The translations under genes and the position numbers were made by a program. Positions 37,467 to 45,771 of a stretch of DNA of 64,000 bases are shown piece by piece (the stretch's first letter is position 1; each line of letters opens with the position of its first letter). The DNA is from Cyclobacteriaceae bacterium. Its GTDB lineage: Bacteria > Bacteroidota > Bacteroidia > Cytophagales > Cyclobacteriaceae. Below the pieces are notes generated by a model. That model was given only the letters and a program-made list of their open reading frames with translations. It searched no databases and was not told the DNA's origin. The stretch spans positions 268,584 through 332,583 of the forward strand of contig JAEUUA010000001.1 of the NCBI GenBank assembly GCA_016787755.1, written 5' to 3'.

Positions 37467-38840
37467 ATGGAATTTTCCTTCGATTCAATCAAACGGCTTT
37501 TTGAAAACCTAAAAACAATCAGTTTTTGGGAACGGATTTTTGAATGGGGTCGGATTAAATCGAATTTGGTAGAAGCAAATGGCGAACTGCAACGGGTAAT
37601 CTCGATAAACGAATCTCTCAAAACTGAAAACCTAAAACTCGAGAATTCAATATCAATTGAAAAATCCTCTTTAAAGAATTATCAGGATACCGTCAATCGT
37701 TTGACAACTGAATTAGAAGTACTCAAAAACTCATATAACAATCAATTTGAACGAATTGAATCCCTGCAAAAGGAAGGGACTTCGCTGCTGGAAAGAAATA
37801 CCCAATTTTTAAAAAGAGGAACTGAATTATCCTCTGAACTCATTGTCACCAAGCAAAAAATAGAAAACCAGGAGAAGGAAATTCGAGAATTAAAGGATGA
37901 AAATGCTCGTCTGAAAAAGGATGATGAGTTTAGAAAACAAGAGCATTCTAATTCAATAGCTTCTTTAAGGGAGATTCAGCAAAAAATTCAACGCGACCGT
38001 CAAGATGAAGTTGAAAACCGCACAAAAGCTGAAATTGAACGCATCCGGAATTTAAAAGCGACCTGGGTTAATCATGAGGAGCGCGTGCAAAACAGAATAA
38101 AAACCATTTGCAACCGCACGGGTGTTGAGTATGTTGATAAGGTACCGTTCAAAGGAAAACCTGACAATACTCTACGCATTAATGATGAGTACATCATTTT
38201 TGATGCGAAGAGTCCCGCCAATGATGATCTTTCTAATTTCCCCAACTATGTAAAAGCGCAGGCAGAAAGTGCTATAAAATATGTAAAGGAAGAAGACGTG
38301 AGAAGGGAAGTCTTTCTGGTGGTTCCTTCCAACACATTAGAGCATCTTGATTTGTTTGAATATAAATTGAGTGACTACACGGTGTATGTTGTTTCTTTGG
38401 ATTCACTTGAACCCATCATTCTTACATTAAAAAGGATTGAGGACTATGAATTTGCTGAGCAACTTAGTCCTGAAGAACGCGAAAATATATGCCGCGTAAT
38501 AGGAAAGTTTGTACACCTCTCCAAAAGAAGAATTCAGATTGACGGATTTTTTGCCAAGCAATTTTTTGAACTCGTATACCGAAGCGAAGCGGATCTCTCT
38601 AAAGATATTTTAGAGAAAGTCGCTGAATTTGAGAAATCTGAGAAGTTAAACCCCCCGCAAGAAAAGCGGGCTCGGCAAATTAGCACAAAAGAACTTGAGG
38701 CTGATTCTGAAAAAATTCAAAGTGAAGCCACTCAAAAAGGGATTGTAGTACAAGACAGTTTATTGATTAAAGAAATCAATAAACTACCGCTGTACTCGAA
38801 TGTTGAAGATGACAAAAATCAAGGAGATCTATTTAATTAA
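37467..38840 (+). CDS. Coiled-coil RmuC-like nuclease
   Basis: Protein of 457 residues. Residues about 30-205 are a long coiled coil rich in Glu, Lys, Leu and Asn. Then a PD-(D/E)xK-like core: Pro-Asp with Asp233 (GKPDNTLRI) and Asp246-Ala-Lys248 (IIFDAKSP), followed by helical segments. This matches the layout of RmuC, which limits DNA rearrangements, although similarity outside the core is weak. An ATG at 37467 is used rather than the TTG at 37458. The clear upstream promoter makes it transcribed alone or with the lipoprotein gene 11 nt downstream. Confidence 0.72.
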   Translation: MEFSFDSIKRLFENLKTISFWERIFEWGRIKSNLVEANGELQRVISINESLKTENLKLENSISIEKSSLKNYQDTVNRLTTELEVLKNSYNNQFERIESLQKEGTSLLERNTQFLKRGTELSSELIVTKQKIENQEKEIRELKDENARLKKDDEFRKQEHSNSIASLREIQQKIQRDRQDEVENRTKAEIERIRNLKATWVNHEERVQNRIKTICNRTGVEYVDKVPFKGKPDNTLRINDEYIIFDAKSPANDDLSNFPNYVKAQAESAIKYVKEEDVRREVFLVVPSNTLEHLDLFEYKLSDYTVYVVSLDSLEPIILTLKRIEDYEFAEQLSPEERENICRVIGKFVHLSKRRIQIDGFFAKQFFELVYRSEADLSKDILEKVAEFEKSEKLNPPQEKRARQISTKELEADSEKIQSEATQKGIVVQDSLLIKEINKLPLYSNVEDDKNQGDLFN

Positions 38841-38851
38841 CTATAAACTAT

Positions 38852-39226
38852 ATGAAACGCATACTTTACCTTATGTTAAGCGCACTCCTATTGTTTTCCT
38901 GTGCCACAACCAAATCCACCTCCAGAACACCAAGCCCTCATGGCAATTGGGATTATACTATTACAGGAACTCCTGAAGGAAATTTCAGCGGAGTGCTGAT
39001 TATCACCCAAATTAATGATACATACACAGCAAAAATAACTTCTAGTGCGGGTGATCTTCCTATAGAAAAATATATGTATGATAAGTCTACCATGAAAATG
39101 AGTGGCGAATTTGATTACTCAGGAACGCTTGTTCTTTTTGATGCAGTAATGGTCGGTGATGAGATAAATGGTTCGATGTCAGCGGGCGGAATGGGTTTTC
39201 CATTTAAGGGCACGCGTAAAAAATAA
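38852..39226 (+). CDS. Small lipoprotein
   Basis: Protein of 124 residues with a lipobox (LLLFSC, Cys17) and a beta-rich remainder (WDYTITGTPEGNFSGVLII; MSGEFDYSGTLVLFDAVMVG). I do not recognise a named family; the pattern resembles small calycin-like exported domains. It lies 11 nt downstream of the nuclease gene and 6 nt before the GroES-like gene. Confidence 0.7.
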   Translation: MKRILYLMLSALLLFSCATTKSTSRTPSPHGNWDYTITGTPEGNFSGVLIITQINDTYTAKITSSAGDLPIEKYMYDKSTMKMSGEFDYSGTLVLFDAVMVGDEINGSMSAGGMGFPFKGTRKK

Positions 39227-39232
39227 TTGGTA

Positions 39233-39607
39233 ATGAAACTCACTTCAGATAACAGATTAAAAAAATTAATAGTAGTTGGTGATCGTGTTCTGATCCGTCC
39301 TGCAAAAGAATCGGATAAAACGGATAGTGGATTGTATTTGCCCCCCGGAGTTCAGGAAAAAGAAAAAATCCAAAAAGGATTTGTCATTAAGGTAGGGCCG
39401 GGCTATCCGTTACCTATGCCTGCTGATGAAGATGATCTTTGGAAAGGAAAAGAAAATCAGATAAAGTACTTGCCCTTGCAAGCGCAAGAAGGTGACCTCG
39501 CAATTTTTTTACAGCGCGGAGCCATTGAAGTAATGTATGAAGGTGAAAAATACTTCATTGTTCCACAGGCATCTGTCCTCATGTTGGAACGTGAAGAAGA
39601 TTTATAA
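39233..39607 (+). CDS. GroES-like co-chaperone, solitary, with an insertion
   Basis: Protein of 124 residues with the Cpn10 fold: LIVVGDRVLIRPA start (about residues 12-24), a mobile-loop-like SGLYLPPGVQEKE (32-44), and a beta-rich end. An extra segment of about 25 residues (about 57-82, PGYPLPMPADEDDLW) lengthens it over ordinary GroES (about 95). No groEL is beside it, so it is probably not the main co-chaperonin. The ATG at 39233 is preferred to the TTG at 39227. It overlaps the next gene by one base. Confidence 0.82.
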   Translation: MKLTSDNRLKKLIVVGDRVLIRPAKESDKTDSGLYLPPGVQEKEKIQKGFVIKVGPGYPLPMPADEDDLWKGKENQIKYLPLQAQEGDLAIFLQRGAIEVMYEGEKYFIVPQASVLMLEREEDL

Positions 39608-39810
39608 TGGCCGGACTTTCTTTTGATGTACTTCGGGTAGGGAAAAAATATAAACTAATTAATTTAGGTGATACCTACGAATTTGAAATTGAGCGAATCT
39701 TAACCAACGGAGATTTTAAGGTAAAAGATCTTCACACCCTGGAGCGGTACCTGCTAAAAGATACCATCAAATTTGGCCGCGGAAAAGATTTTGAAATCAG
39801 GGAGTTATAA
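39607..39810 (+). CDS. Small conserved-looking protein of unknown function
   Basis: Protein of 67 residues, not recognised. A beta-rich, charged sequence (YEFEIERILTNGDFKVKDL) suggests a small SH3-like barrel. Its ATG uses the last base of the GroES-like gene's stop, so translation is coupled and the two products are likely to act together. No other clue. Confidence 0.65.
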   Translation: MAGLSFDVLRVGKKYKLINLGDTYEFEIERILTNGDFKVKDLHTLERYLLKDTIKFGRGKDFEIREL

Positions 39811-39815
39811 TACTT

Positions 39816-40463
39816 CTATTTCAATTTTCCTTTATAGGTTCGTTTAAACAACTCATACCGTGGAATGGAAACGCCCCGAACATAACTCTGATTTGGATTA
39901 TGCTCAATAAAATCCTGATGATAGCCTTCTGCTCTATAGAATGCCTCTAATTTTTTGGTCTCACTTACAATTGGATTTTTATACAATCCGGATTTTGAAA
40001 ATTCCGCTAACGACTTTTCAGCAATTGATTTCTCTTCAGGTGTTTGATAAAACAAAATAGATCGATATGAATTGCCTATATCAGGCCCCTGGCGGTCTTT
40101 CGTGGTGGGATCATGTGATGTGAAGAAGACTTTCGTCAACTCTTCATAACTAATTACTTTTGGATTATAATATACCAGCACAGTTTCTGCATGCCCTGTG
40201 GTTTCTGTATTCACTCGCTCGTAAGTAGGATTTTTTGTATGGCCCCCAGCATATCCTGATACCGCAGAGTCAACACCAACCACGGCTTCAAAAATATGTT
40301 CCGAACACCAGAAACAACCTTCTGCGAAAGCAGCAATAGCTTTACCTGCAGGTGGTTGCAGTTTTACATTTATCACACCTGCATCTTGTGCTCCCTTTTG
40401 AGCTTGGCATGAAGTAATCAAAAAAGATAGAATAATAACCGAGGATATTTTTGGAAATTTCAT
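39816..40463 (-). CDS. msrA: Peptide methionine-S-sulfoxide reductase, lipoprotein form
   Basis: Reduces methionine S-sulfoxide in proteins. Catalytic Cys in EGCFWCSEHIFE (about residues 48-59), then GYAGGHTKNPTYE and the HDPTTKDRQGPDIGNSYRS stretch. The N-terminus carries a lipobox (LITSC, Cys19), so the enzyme is likely anchored in the envelope, guarding exported proteins. At 215 residues it is a normal MsrA plus signal. There is no fused MsrB. Confidence 0.94.
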   Translation of the reverse strand: MKFPKISSVIILSFLITSCQAQKGAQDAGVINVKLQPPAGKAIAAFAEGCFWCSEHIFEAVVGVDSAVSGYAGGHTKNPTYERVNTETTGHAETVLVYYNPKVISYEELTKVFFTSHDPTTKDRQGPDIGNSYRSILFYQTPEEKSIAEKSLAEFSKSGLYKNPIVSETKKLEAFYRAEGYHQDFIEHNPNQSYVRGVSIPRYELFKRTYKGKLK

Positions 40464-40633
40464 AAACGAGTTTTTAGCATTACAAAGTAAATAATAATTA
40501 GCCGCAGAGTAATTAATGATGCTGCAATTCTGCTATATGTACGCATCACGCTCAATAACGGTTTTTAAAATCCACAATTCTATCATTTTGTCACGCTAAC
40601 GACAGGCTAATTCCCGATTATTAACGTTATTAG

Positions 40634-41365
40634 ATGAAATGCATACTCATGGTTAGAATTAAATCGCTCATATTTATATCGTTGTTTCTACCCATCCTGG
40701 TTTCAGCACAAAAATCTCTTCCAACAAAATCATTTGATTTAGGAGTAGGGGGGGCAAGCAATCAGGGAACTTTATCTGCCGCATATATTTATGATTGGTC
40801 TTTGGGTAAAAAAGAAAAAATTATTGTTGGGATAGGCGGCAGAGTGACTTCCTATATTGGAGCCAATCAATATTATAGTACTGCCCCCGCAAAGTTAACT
40901 TCAGGAAGCACAGGGCCTGCAGTTTTTTTCAAGGAAAATATAATAGCAAACATCGACACATTCCTGATTGCCAAACCTCGGGTTGTTGCTATGAATGCAA
41001 TGATCAATCTTGGGTATAAGGTCACACAAAAAATCTCGGTAGGGTTCAATATTGATGCCATTGGTTTTTCAGTTGGTTATAAAACGCGAGGCAACTATAT
41101 TAATGGAAGTCAAGGACAAAATGTAGAAGCCAAACCAACTGTCTTCAATCTTTTATTGGTAAGCGATAATGACCTGGGCAGTTTGAATTCCGAGTTTTAT
41201 GGAAAATATAAATTGAATGAAACTATTTCTTTAAAAGCAGCCTTTCAATTTATATTCACCGAGTACACAACGGAAATACCGGTTCAGCAATTTCCAGAAC
41301 CCAACGATCGGTTTAGAAATAAATCCTCCATGTTTAGTGCCGCTGTTAGTTTCCAATTAAATTAA
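40634..41365 (+). CDS. Outer-membrane beta-barrel protein, unknown function
   Basis: Protein of 243 residues with a signal peptide ending near VSAQ (residue about 26) and alternating beta-strand patterns, ending in the aromatic AAVSFQLN typical of outer-membrane strands. It is the first gene of a three-gene set with a DM13 lipoprotein 6 nt downstream and a YceI protein. The start could also be the ATG at 40649. Confidence 0.75.
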   Translation: MKCILMVRIKSLIFISLFLPILVSAQKSLPTKSFDLGVGGASNQGTLSAAYIYDWSLGKKEKIIVGIGGRVTSYIGANQYYSTAPAKLTSGSTGPAVFFKENIIANIDTFLIAKPRVVAMNAMINLGYKVTQKISVGFNIDAIGFSVGYKTRGNYINGSQGQNVEAKPTVFNLLLVSDNDLGSLNSEFYGKYKLNETISLKAAFQFIFTEYTTEIPVQQFPEPNDRFRNKSSMFSAAVSFQLN

Positions 41366-41371
41366 GTTCAT

Positions 41372-41788
41372 ATGAAAAAAAATATTATTCTCCTGTTCAT
41401 CACCGCCATGATTTCATGTAAGGAAGATGATGCAACCCCTACCGCACCAATTAATGATTCCTTTGACCCCACTACAGCTACTCTTTTAAAAAGTGGAAGC
41501 CTCGCTGGCATAGGTCATACGGTCAGTGGTACAGCTTCCCTCTATGAAGGCACCGCAAAGAAAATAATTCTGCTTGATCCTTTTAATTCACAAAACGGTC
41601 CTGACCTAAAAGTATATCTAAGCAAAGATATAAATGCCTCCTCCTATATTAGTTTGGGAGCTTTAAAATCAACCATGGGCAAACAATCGTATGAAGTACC
41701 CGGCAACCCTGATGTAACCGACTATAATTATGTGATGATTTGGTGCGAACAATTCACCGTTGTGTTTGGACGTGCCGAAATAAAATAG
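41372..41788 (+). CDS. DM13-domain lipoprotein
   Basis: Protein of 138 residues. Lipobox (MISC, Cys16) followed by a DM13 domain: GSLAGIGHTVSGTASLYEG, LLDPFNSQNGPDLKVYLSKD and MIWCEQFTVVFGRAEI. DM13 domains have been proposed to act in electron transfer at the cell surface; this is a prediction. The conserved Cys of the family (WCEQF) is kept. It lies between a barrel gene and a YceI gene. Confidence 0.85.
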   Translation: MKKNIILLFITAMISCKEDDATPTAPINDSFDPTTATLLKSGSLAGIGHTVSGTASLYEGTAKKIILLDPFNSQNGPDLKVYLSKDINASSYISLGALKSTMGKQSYEVPGNPDVTDYNYVMIWCEQFTVVFGRAEIK

Positions 41789-41789
41789 C

Positions 41790-42326
41790 GTGAACAAGCT
41801 ATTCCTTTTTAGTTTATTACTCATCACCTATTTATCGCAGGCTCAAACCTACACCCCCGTTGATGCTCAATCTTCAATCACGTTCAAAATAAAAAATTTC
41901 GGCATTACTATGGATGGCTCCGTGACAGGATTGAGCGGAGATATTCGGTTTGATCCTCGTCAACTTTCTTCAAGCAAATTTGATGTGACGGTTGAGGCCA
42001 ATTCAATCGAAACTGGAATTGAGTTGCGCAATAAACATTTAAAGGAGGAAAATTATTTTGATGTAAAAACATATCCTCAAATCAAATTTACCTCAACTAA
42101 AATCGAAACTGGTTCTGAAAATGGATTTATAATTACAGGAAAACTCACGATCAAAAAAACAACCCAGGAAATTAAATTTGATTTTTCTGCTTCAAAGCAG
42201 GATATTGGATATGACTTTGCTGGAGAATTTACCTTGAACAGGCGCGATTACCACATAGGCGGAAGCAGTTTTAGCATGGCCGATGAATTAAAGGTTTTTC
42301 TGTCAGTAAGTTGTACGCAGAATTAA
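41790..42326 (+). CDS. YceI family periplasmic lipocalin-like protein
   Basis: Protein of 178 residues with a signal peptide (ends SQA, about residue 18) and the YceI pattern: QSSITFKIKNFGITMDGSV, RNKHLKEENYFDVKTYPQI and LNRRDYHIGG. YceI proteins form a calycin-type barrel that binds isoprenoid or fatty-acid-like ligands. The start is GTG, 1 nt after the DM13 gene stop, so the two are probably co-translated. Confidence 0.92.
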   Translation: MNKLFLFSLLLITYLSQAQTYTPVDAQSSITFKIKNFGITMDGSVTGLSGDIRFDPRQLSSSKFDVTVEANSIETGIELRNKHLKEENYFDVKTYPQIKFTSTKIETGSENGFIITGKLTIKKTTQEIKFDFSASKQDIGYDFAGEFTLNRRDYHIGGSSFSMADELKVFLSVSCTQN

Positions 42327-42439
42327 CCTTCCTTCGTTTTTATTAACTACGTTTCATCTACATTCTTTTTCAGCCATTATTTAAATTATAAATCGGTGTA
42401 AATGGTATATTCGTAGTCAAATAGCGTGGCTCAAAGACT

Positions 42440-43312
42440 ATGAAAAATCAACTAGAATCAGGCCCTCTGAAAAATCTGGACGAATGGGAAGAAGATCTTC
42501 TGAGAAGATACCCTGATCCAGAAACCATCGTAAAAGGCAAATCCACAGAAGAGTATCGCAACTATGATAAACCCGAGCGCGATACAGTACGCGAATTCTA
42601 TAGGCTAAATCACACTTTCCAGACCTTCGATTTTGTTTCCAAAAAAAGAGAAGAATTTCTGGCTTTTAATAAAAAAGAAATGCCCATCTGGGATGCCTTT
42701 GATTTTTTAAATCAACTGGTGGACGATTCGGATCCAGACACAGACCTCGATCAGTGGCAGCACCTGCTTCAAACCTCTGAAGCTATCCGCAGAGATGGAC
42801 ATCCGGATTGGATGGTGTTGGTTGGGCTTATGCATGACATGGGTAAAGTGCTTTGTCTCTTTGGAGAACCACAATGGGCCGTTGTTGGCGATACGTTTCC
42901 GATAGGATGTGCTCATTCAAATAAAATTGTTTATCCTGAATTTTTCAATCAAAATCCTGATAGCGCAAATCCTGAATACAATACAAAATATGGAGTTTAT
43001 ACACCTAACTGCGGATTAAGGAATGTAACGATGTCCTGGGGTCATGATGAATATGTATATCATATGGCGAAAGGTCACATTCCCGAAGAAGGACTTTACA
43101 TGCTTCGGTATCATTCCTTTTATGCGCAACATCGTGAGAACGCGTATAATCACCTGATGGACGACCATGATCATAAAATGTTTGAAGCCGTGAAACTTTT
43201 CAATCCCTACGATCTATACTCTAAAAATCCGTATCCCCCTGATTGGAAAACCCTACGCCCGTATTACGAAGACCTAGTGGCTAAATATCTTCCATCTACA
43301 TTAAAGTTTTGA
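42440..43312 (+). CDS. myo-Inositol oxygenase
   Basis: Diiron enzyme that cleaves myo-inositol with oxygen to D-glucuronate. The 290-residue protein matches animal and plant MIOX along its length: YDKPERDTVREFYRLNHTFQ, then the His-Asp pair VGLMHDMGKVL (about residues 132-142) and MSWGHDEYVYHM. The gene is the first of a set with a sodium/solute symporter (74 nt downstream) and a PLC-like protein, which fits inositol scavenging. No glucuronate catabolic genes (such as uxaC) are in the window. Confidence 0.93.
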   Translation: MKNQLESGPLKNLDEWEEDLLRRYPDPETIVKGKSTEEYRNYDKPERDTVREFYRLNHTFQTFDFVSKKREEFLAFNKKEMPIWDAFDFLNQLVDDSDPDTDLDQWQHLLQTSEAIRRDGHPDWMVLVGLMHDMGKVLCLFGEPQWAVVGDTFPIGCAHSNKIVYPEFFNQNPDSANPEYNTKYGVYTPNCGLRNVTMSWGHDEYVYHMAKGHIPEEGLYMLRYHSFYAQHRENAYNHLMDDHDHKMFEAVKLFNPYDLYSKNPYPPDWKTLRPYYEDLVAKYLPSTLKF

Positions 43313-43386
43313 ACTAAGTAGAATGAATACTAACTATTCTGCCAGTTATCTTTAGTCTGAAATCGTTTCACAATATATGAGGGTAG

Positions 43387-45009
43387 ATGCATAAACTTTA
43401 CACAGCCGATTATATAGTTTTTATTTTATACTTCGTGCTGGTCTCTGCCTATGGTTATTATATCTATACTAAGAAGAAAAGCGCTACTACTGATTCAAAA
43501 GATTTTTTCCTTGCCGAAGGGTCGTTAACCTGGTGGGCCATAGGTGCCTCCTTAATTGCCTCAAATATTTCCGCAGAACACTTTATCGGCATGTCAGGCT
43601 CGGGTTTTGCGTTAGGGCTTGCGATCTCTACCTACGAATGGATGGCCGCTGCCACGCTTATCCTGGTGGCTGTCTTCCTTATCCCTGTGTACTTAAAAAA
43701 TAAAATATATACGATGCCGCAGTTTCTTGCCAAGCGGTATAACAATGGAGTGAGCACGGTGATGACAGTGTTTTGGTTGCTTGTTTATATTTTTGTGAAC
43801 TTAACGTCCATCATTTATCTCGGTGCAATAGCCATCACCTCAATCTCATCCATAAGTTTTGGTTGGTGCGTAGTAGGTCTTAGCCTGTTTGCCATTGTCG
43901 TTACCTTGGGGGGAATGAAAGTAATTGGATACACCGATGTGATTCAAGTAGCTGTTCTTATGCTGGGTGGTTTGGTTACTGCTTACCTTTCGTTAACCCT
44001 TCTCTCCGAAAAATTTGGGTATGGTAGCGATGTGCTGAAAGGTCTTTCCTTATTGCAAGAAAAGGCACCCAGTCACTTTCATATGATCTTTGATAAAAGT
44101 CACGCATATTATAAAGATCTTCCCGGTCTGTCCGTGTTAATTGGTGGCATGTGGATCAATAACTTAAGCTACTGGGGATGTAATCAATACATTGTGCAGC
44201 GAGCGCTAGGTGCTGATTTACAAACTGCCCGTAGTGGACTCCTGTTTGCAGCTTTTTTAAAATTATTGATTCCCGTAATTGCAGTACTACCTGGCATTGC
44301 CATGTATGTACTTCACGAACAAGGTATGTTTCAGCAAGAGATGATGAACGAACTCGGAGTTATAAAACCCGATCACGCCTACCCCACCTTGATGAACCTG
44401 CTCCCCATGGGATTAAAGGGGGTTGCCTTTGCTGCGCTAACGGCCGCGGTAGTTGCATCCTTAGCCGGTAAGGCAAATAGTATCTCCACCATCTTCTCAC
44501 TCGACATCTATAAGAAGTACATAAATAAAAACGCCAGCGAAACTAACATTGTGCGCACAGGAAGATGGGCCGTAATCATCAGTATGCTTCTGGCTAGTTT
44601 GGTAGCTCCCGCTTTAGCAACGCTCGATCAGGCTTATCAATTTATTCAGGAGTATGTAGGATTTATTTCACCAGGCGTGTTGGCAATATTTCTGTTAGGA
44701 ATTTTCTGGAAACGAACTACTGCCTCTGCTGCGATGGCGGGTGCTTTATTGACAATACCCGTTTCTACGATCTTAAAATTTCTTCCGGTATTGACAAATG
44801 GAGCATTCCCTGATTATCCTTTTCTCGATAGAATGTCAATCACATTTGCGCTCATACTCTTTGTGATGGTTGTGATGAGTTTAATGAAACAGGAAGAAGT
44901 GAATTCGGTACAAATTGATAAATCAATGTTTAGAGTAACACCTGGCTTTGCGATCTATTCAATTATCATACTTGGAATATTAACTGCTTTATATACGGTT
45001 TTCTGGTAA
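43387..45009 (+). CDS. Sodium/solute symporter (SSS family), probably for inositol or sugar
   Basis: Membrane protein of 540 residues with about 13-14 helices of the LeuT-fold SSS family. Features: DFFLAEGSLTWWAIGASLIA, SNISAEHFIGMSGSGFALG (about residues 58-76) and WGCNQYIVQRALGA (about residues 259-272), as in SGLT/SMIT transporters. Lying between myo-inositol oxygenase and a PLC-like protein, inositol is the most likely substrate; this is inference from context. Confidence 0.88.
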   Translation: MHKLYTADYIVFILYFVLVSAYGYYIYTKKKSATTDSKDFFLAEGSLTWWAIGASLIASNISAEHFIGMSGSGFALGLAISTYEWMAAATLILVAVFLIPVYLKNKIYTMPQFLAKRYNNGVSTVMTVFWLLVYIFVNLTSIIYLGAIAITSISSISFGWCVVGLSLFAIVVTLGGMKVIGYTDVIQVAVLMLGGLVTAYLSLTLLSEKFGYGSDVLKGLSLLQEKAPSHFHMIFDKSHAYYKDLPGLSVLIGGMWINNLSYWGCNQYIVQRALGADLQTARSGLLFAAFLKLLIPVIAVLPGIAMYVLHEQGMFQQEMMNELGVIKPDHAYPTLMNLLPMGLKGVAFAALTAAVVASLAGKANSISTIFSLDIYKKYINKNASETNIVRTGRWAVIISMLLASLVAPALATLDQAYQFIQEYVGFISPGVLAIFLLGIFWKRTTASAAMAGALLTIPVSTILKFLPVLTNGAFPDYPFLDRMSITFALILFVMVVMSLMKQEEVNSVQIDKSMFRVTPGFAIYSIIILGILTALYTVFW

Positions 45010-45012
45010 CCT

Positions 45013-45771
45013 ATGAATCGCCTTATTTTACTTTTTATCTTATTTTTTGCCTCGTTGACAAATGTCGCTCAGAAACATTCGTCAGCATCCATTTTTGCCC
45101 ACAACGATTATGAAAAACCAATCCCCTTTCATACCGCGTACAATGCACAAGTAGACTTTATTGAAGTGGATGTTATACTTCAGGGTTACGAGCTTCAGGT
45201 TGCCCACTCAGCAAGCGAGATTCAACTTGGCAAAACGTTGGAATTGCTTTACTTAAATCCGCTCAATGACCTGATTGAAAAGAATGGCGGAACTGCTTAT
45301 CCCGACAAGGAAAAATCGCTGACGCTCATGATTGACTTAAAGACAGAAGCAGTAGCTACTTTAAATGTATTGGTGTTTAAGTTGAAAAAGTACCCACGGC
45401 TAATCGCTTGTAAAACTCTCGTGATCACCGTGAGCGGAAATATGCCATCCCCTGCTCTTTGGAAAAACTTCCCGAACTTTATTCATTTTGATGGACGCGC
45501 CTATATCACGTATACAGCCGAACAACTAAAACGAATTCACCTCGTAAGCGCTAATTTTCAAAGTTATTCCAAATGGACAGGCAAGGATAAACTTAATGAC
45601 GCAGATAGAAAAAAAATAATTACCGTAATCGAATCAGTGCACACTATGGGAAAACCCTTTCGGTTTTGGGCCATTCCTGATTTTGAAAACGGTTGGCGCA
45701 CGATGTTGGAACTTGGTGTTGATATTATCAATACAGATGATGTAGCGGGCGCTTCTGCTTTTCTCAAATAA
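45013..45771 (+). CDS. Exported PLC-like/GDPD phosphodiesterase
   Basis: Protein of 252 residues with a signal peptide (ends about residue 19) and a TIM-barrel phosphodiesterase pattern: FAHNDYEKPIPFHTAY (catalytic His region), FIEVDVILQGYEL (metal Glu/Asp) and MIDLKTE, ending in DIINTDD. It resembles the AIM6-like branch of the PI-PLC/GDPD superfamily. It may free inositol from phosphoinositides for the adjacent symporter and MIOX. Activity has not been shown for this branch, to my knowledge. It starts 3 nt after the symporter stop. Confidence 0.75.
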   Translation: MNRLILLFILFFASLTNVAQKHSSASIFAHNDYEKPIPFHTAYNAQVDFIEVDVILQGYELQVAHSASEIQLGKTLELLYLNPLNDLIEKNGGTAYPDKEKSLTLMIDLKTEAVATLNVLVFKLKKYPRLIACKTLVITVSGNMPSPALWKNFPNFIHFDGRAYITYTAEQLKRIHLVSANFQSYSKWTGKDKLNDADRKKIITVIESVHTMGKPFRFWAIPDFENGWRTMLELGVDIINTDDVAGASAFLK

